This document shows positions 6,522 to 7,741 of a DNA stretch of 7,741 nt, piece by piece. The DNA is from an uncultured Actinomycetes bacterium (GTDB lineage Bacteria; Actinomycetota; Actinomycetes; S36-B12). Within the stretch, counting starts at the first letter, position 1. Each line of letters begins with the position of its first letter. Below the pieces are notes generated by a model. It was not told where the DNA came from, did no database searches, and worked only from the letters and a program-made list of their open reading frames with translations. The position numbers were made by a program, and so were the translations under genes. Location: assembly GCA_903918595.1 (NCBI GenBank), contig CAIXFB010000267.1, positions 1-7,741 of the forward strand, given 5' to 3'.

Positions 6522-7210
6522 GTAACAACCTTGCCCAGCACTCGTGCATGGTCACCGAGGATCGGGGCATAGGCCGGGTTATGCGGCATCAGCCACACAT
6601 GCCCGTCGCGCCTCTTGAAGGTTTTGACGGTTGCCTCATCGCCGAGGAGCGCGGCAACTATGTCTCCGTTATCCGCGTTGGGCTGACTGCGCACAACCAC
6701 CCAGTCACCATCGCAAATTGCCGCGTCGATCATGGAATCGCCTACAACTTTGAGCATGAACAATTCGCCCTCGCCGACAAGATCTCGGGGGAGCGGGAAA
6801 ATCTCTTCAACAGACTGTTCAGCCAAAATCGGTCCACCTGCCGCGATGCGACCCAGCATGGGCACGTAGGCCGCCGATCGATCCCGTGAATCATCCGCGG
6901 ATGCGGCCGCAACCTGCTCGTCTGTGAGCGGAGCGTCAGAGACCACCAACGCGCGTGGTCGATTGGGATCCCTGCGCAGGTAGCCCAACTTTTCCAGCAC
7001 ACCGAGTTGGTATGAAACCGAGCTCGGCGACGTGAGGCCGACGCCATCGCCAATTTCCCGGACACTTGGTGGGTAACCACGTTCGTCCATGGTGGCACGG
7101 ATCATGTCGAGGATTGCTCGCTGACGAGGGGTCAATCCAGTTTCATCAGGTGCACCATCAGGAAACTCATGCAGGCTCGCACCGGATTGCTTATTGATCC
7201 TGGAAGCCAC
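6503..7210 (-). CDS. lexA: SOS response transcriptional repressor LexA
   Basis: LexA represses DNA-damage genes and is inactivated when RecA filaments stimulate its self-cleavage. The 235 residues have an N-terminal winged helix (about 26-90: LTPRQRAILD, YPPSVREIG, GLTSPSSVSYQL, DPNRPRAL, all typical of actinobacterial LexA), a linker, and the S24 peptidase domain. The cleavage bond is predicted at Ala124-Gly125 in GRIAAGGP; the catalytic pair is Ser159 (VVGDSM) and Lys196 (EATVKTF). About 25 extra residues precede the winged helix, which is ordinary for the phylum. The start is a GTG at 7210, with AAAGGGG 6 bases upstream. The gene converges on the helicase gene and diverges from the LysM gene. 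Three SOS-box-like operators in the shared intergenic region imply autoregulation. The protein looks complete and cleavable. Confidence 0.97.
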   Translation of the reverse strand: MASRINKQSGASLHEFPDGAPDETGLTPRQRAILDMIRATMDERGYPPSVREIGDGVGLTSPSSVSYQLGVLEKLGYLRRDPNRPRALVVSDAPLTDEQVAAASADDSRDRSAAYVPMLGRIAAGGPILAEQSVEEIFPLPRDLVGEGELFMLKVVGDSMIDAAICDGDWVVVRSQPNADNGDIVAALLGDEATVKTFKRRDGHVWLMPHNPAYAPILGDHARVLGKVVTVLRKL

Positions 7211-7216
7211 TATCGG

Positions 7217-7223
7217 CCCCTTT
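7217..7223 (-). promoter_or_regulatory. Ribosome binding site of lexA
   Basis: On the minus strand AAAGGGG is separated by 6 bases from the GTG at 7210. It supports the GTG start, which is upstream of any in-frame ATG before the winged-helix domain. Confidence 0.65.
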
Positions 7224-7280
7224 CATGAACAAAATCACCGCGACAACCCTTGCCGCAAAGCCTTTCGTGCAGAGATGTCA

Positions 7281-7310
7281 GACCCCTGGGTCATCCTCTC
7301 CAGATGGAGA
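7281..7310 (-). repeat. Two adjacent inverted repeats in the lexA leader
   Basis: GACCC-CT-GGGTC (7281-7292) and TCTCC-AGAT-GGAGA (7297-7310) are two short perfect inverted repeats separated by four bases. They lie between the SOS operators and the lexA start, so if transcription begins near 7340 they form part of the lexA 5' leader. The second would make a neat 5-base-pair hairpin with a four-base loop. No function can be assigned; arms this short can occur by chance. Confidence 0.35.
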
Positions 7311-7333
7311 TTAACCAGAAAACGACACGGATT

Positions 7334-7347
7334 CAAACACCTGTTCG
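7334..7347. promoter_or_regulatory. SOS box A (LexA operator, lexA-proximal)
   Basis: CAAACACCTGTTCG matches the actinobacterial/Gram-positive LexA operator CGAAC-N4-GTTCG with one mismatch, in the left half. Symmetry extends outward to TTC...GAA (7332-7349). A TACATT that could act as a minus-strand -10 (7349-7354) abuts it, which would put the lexA start point inside the operator. LexA binding and self-repression are inferred. Confidence 0.75.
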
Positions 7348-7379
7348 AAATGTACTGGACGTGTCGCCCCCAACTGTGC

Positions 7380-7385
7380 TACAAA
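7380..7385 (+). promoter_or_regulatory. Possible -10 element of the LysM gene
   Basis: TACAAA matches four of six bases of the -10 consensus. TGGACG at 7356-7361, 18 bases upstream, matches four of six of the -35 consensus. Transcription would start near 7392, within SOS box B, so bound LexA would block it. The placement is plausible but each element alone is weak. Confidence 0.35.
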
Positions 7386-7386
7386 T

Positions 7387-7400
7387 CGTACACCTGTTCG
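7387..7400. promoter_or_regulatory. SOS box B (LexA operator)
   Basis: CGTACACCTGTTCG has one mismatch to CGAAC-N4-GTTCG, again in the left half. Its 13-base core ACACCTGTTCGAA is an exact direct repeat of the same stretch in box A, 53 bases away. It sits over the likely start of the LysM transcript. Confidence 0.75.
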
Positions 7401-7406
7401 AACAAT

Positions 7407-7420
7407 CGGACAGCCGTTCG
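7407..7420. promoter_or_regulatory. SOS box C (LexA operator next to the LysM ribosome binding site)
   Basis: CGGACAGCCGTTCG has one mismatch to CGAAC-N4-GTTCG, in the left half. It begins 20 bases after box B and ends directly before the LysM gene's Shine-Dalgarno sequence, so it lies in the untranslated leader or at the promoter start. Confidence 0.7.
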
Positions 7421-7426
7421 AAAGGA
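7421..7426 (+). promoter_or_regulatory. Ribosome binding site of the LysM gene
   Basis: AAAGGA precedes the ATG at 7433 by 6 bases. A nearer ATG at 7428 is only one base from it and reads five codons to a TGA, so 7433 is the start. Confidence 0.65.
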
Positions 7427-7432
7427 AATGCC

Positions 7433-7741
7433 ATGGCCACCGTGACGCCCTTCCCCGCGTCCATCGCGACAACCCGGCCCCTCCGCACCCGAGAGGCTGC
7501 CGCTCAGCGGGTTCGAACCGTGCACACCAGGCCAGACAAGGTCTCGGTAGCCCCCATTCGGCTCACCAAACGGGGCCGGATCGTTCTGGCAACCGTTGCA
7601 TCAGTGGTGCTTTCGGTCATGGTGGTGCTTTCGGGCCAGATCACGGCCGACGCAGGATCCTCCTCGGGAGGTCCTGCATCAGCCACAGTTGTTGTCCAGC
7701 CAGGTGAGTCCTTATGGAGTATTGCTGCTGAGGTAGCCCCA
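7433..7741 (+). CDS. Membrane-anchored LysM-domain protein, likely SOS-induced division inhibitor (3' end outside window)
   Basis: The visible 103 residues comprise a basic, threonine-rich N-terminal tail of about 48 residues (arginines around 15-33, then RLTKRGR), one hydrophobic segment (about 50-67), a short Ser/Gly/Ala linker, and the start of a LysM fold (VVVQPGESLWSIAAE, 86-100). The order implies a single-pass protein with its N-terminus in the cytoplasm and the peptidoglycan-binding LysM outside. The divergent position beside lexA, with SOS operators immediately upstream, matches mycobacterial Rv2719c (ChiZ) and, in role, Bacillus YneA; both are SOS-induced proteins that restrain division after DNA damage. 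That function is inferred from position, architecture and operators, because the rest of the protein is outside the window. Whether any further catalytic domain follows is unknown. Confidence 0.85.
   Translation, partial: MATVTPFPASIATTRPLRTREAAAQRVRTVHTRPDKVSVAPIRLTKRGRIVLATVASVVLSVMVVLSGQITADAGSSSGGPASATVVVQPGESLWSIAAEVAP

Noticed and set aside
7428..7445. Five-codon open frame (MPWPP) overlapping the LysM start
   Set aside because: Its ATG is one base from the Shine-Dalgarno sequence, too close for initiation. It is most likely incidental.
7510..7519. GGTTCGAACC palindrome resembling a tRNA T-loop or a LexA site
   Set aside because: No acceptor, D or anticodon arms surround it, and it lies inside the LysM coding frame. 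The halves are in the wrong order and spacing for an SOS box.

Overview
The window reads as chromosomal DNA of an actinobacterium (Actinomycetota) of moderate GC content, by eye in the mid-50s percent. The evidence is an actinobacterial-type LexA, a divergent LysM membrane protein next to lexA, and the conserved order miaA / dapF / hflX / helicase / lexA, which recurs with variations in mycobacteria and streptomycetes. I cannot place it below phylum level. Gene density is very high. The only intergenic stretches are about 90 bases between the PIG-L gene and the glycosyltransferase, about 43 bases before hflX, and 222 bases between lexA and the LysM gene. No stretch over 300 bases lacks a gene. 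I saw no tRNA, rRNA, CRISPR array, insertion sequence or attachment site.

Layout from left to right: the 3' end of miaA (+); a PIG-L/LmbE-type zinc deacetylase (-) whose tail overlaps the end of miaA; a divergent GT4 glycosyltransferase (+) that runs directly into dapF (+), hflX (+) and a DinG/XPD-type helicase (+), with overlapping or closely spaced genes that suggest one transcription unit; lexA (-), converging on the helicase with a 4-base overlap inside a hairpin; then a divergent, right-truncated gene (+) for a membrane-anchored LysM protein.

Functionally there are three blocks. The first is tRNA modification (MiaA), diaminopimelate/lysine and cell-wall precursor synthesis (DapF) and ribosome rescue (HflX), with a two-gene sugar-modifying module (glycosyltransferase plus N-deacetylase) lodged between miaA and dapF. 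The second is DNA repair: the Fe-S helicase and the SOS repressor LexA. The third is the lexA/LysM intergenic region, which carries three near-consensus actinobacterial SOS operators. This implies that LexA controls itself and a LysM protein that corresponds by position and architecture to mycobacterial Rv2719c/ChiZ and to Bacillus YneA, SOS-induced division inhibitors.

Most of this is recognisable core genome. The points most worth a second look are the arrangement of the three SOS operators, the deacetylase/glycosyltransferase insertion that is translationally joined to dapF, and the hairpin shared by the stop codons of the helicase gene and lexA. I found no convincing evidence of a wholly undescribed system.
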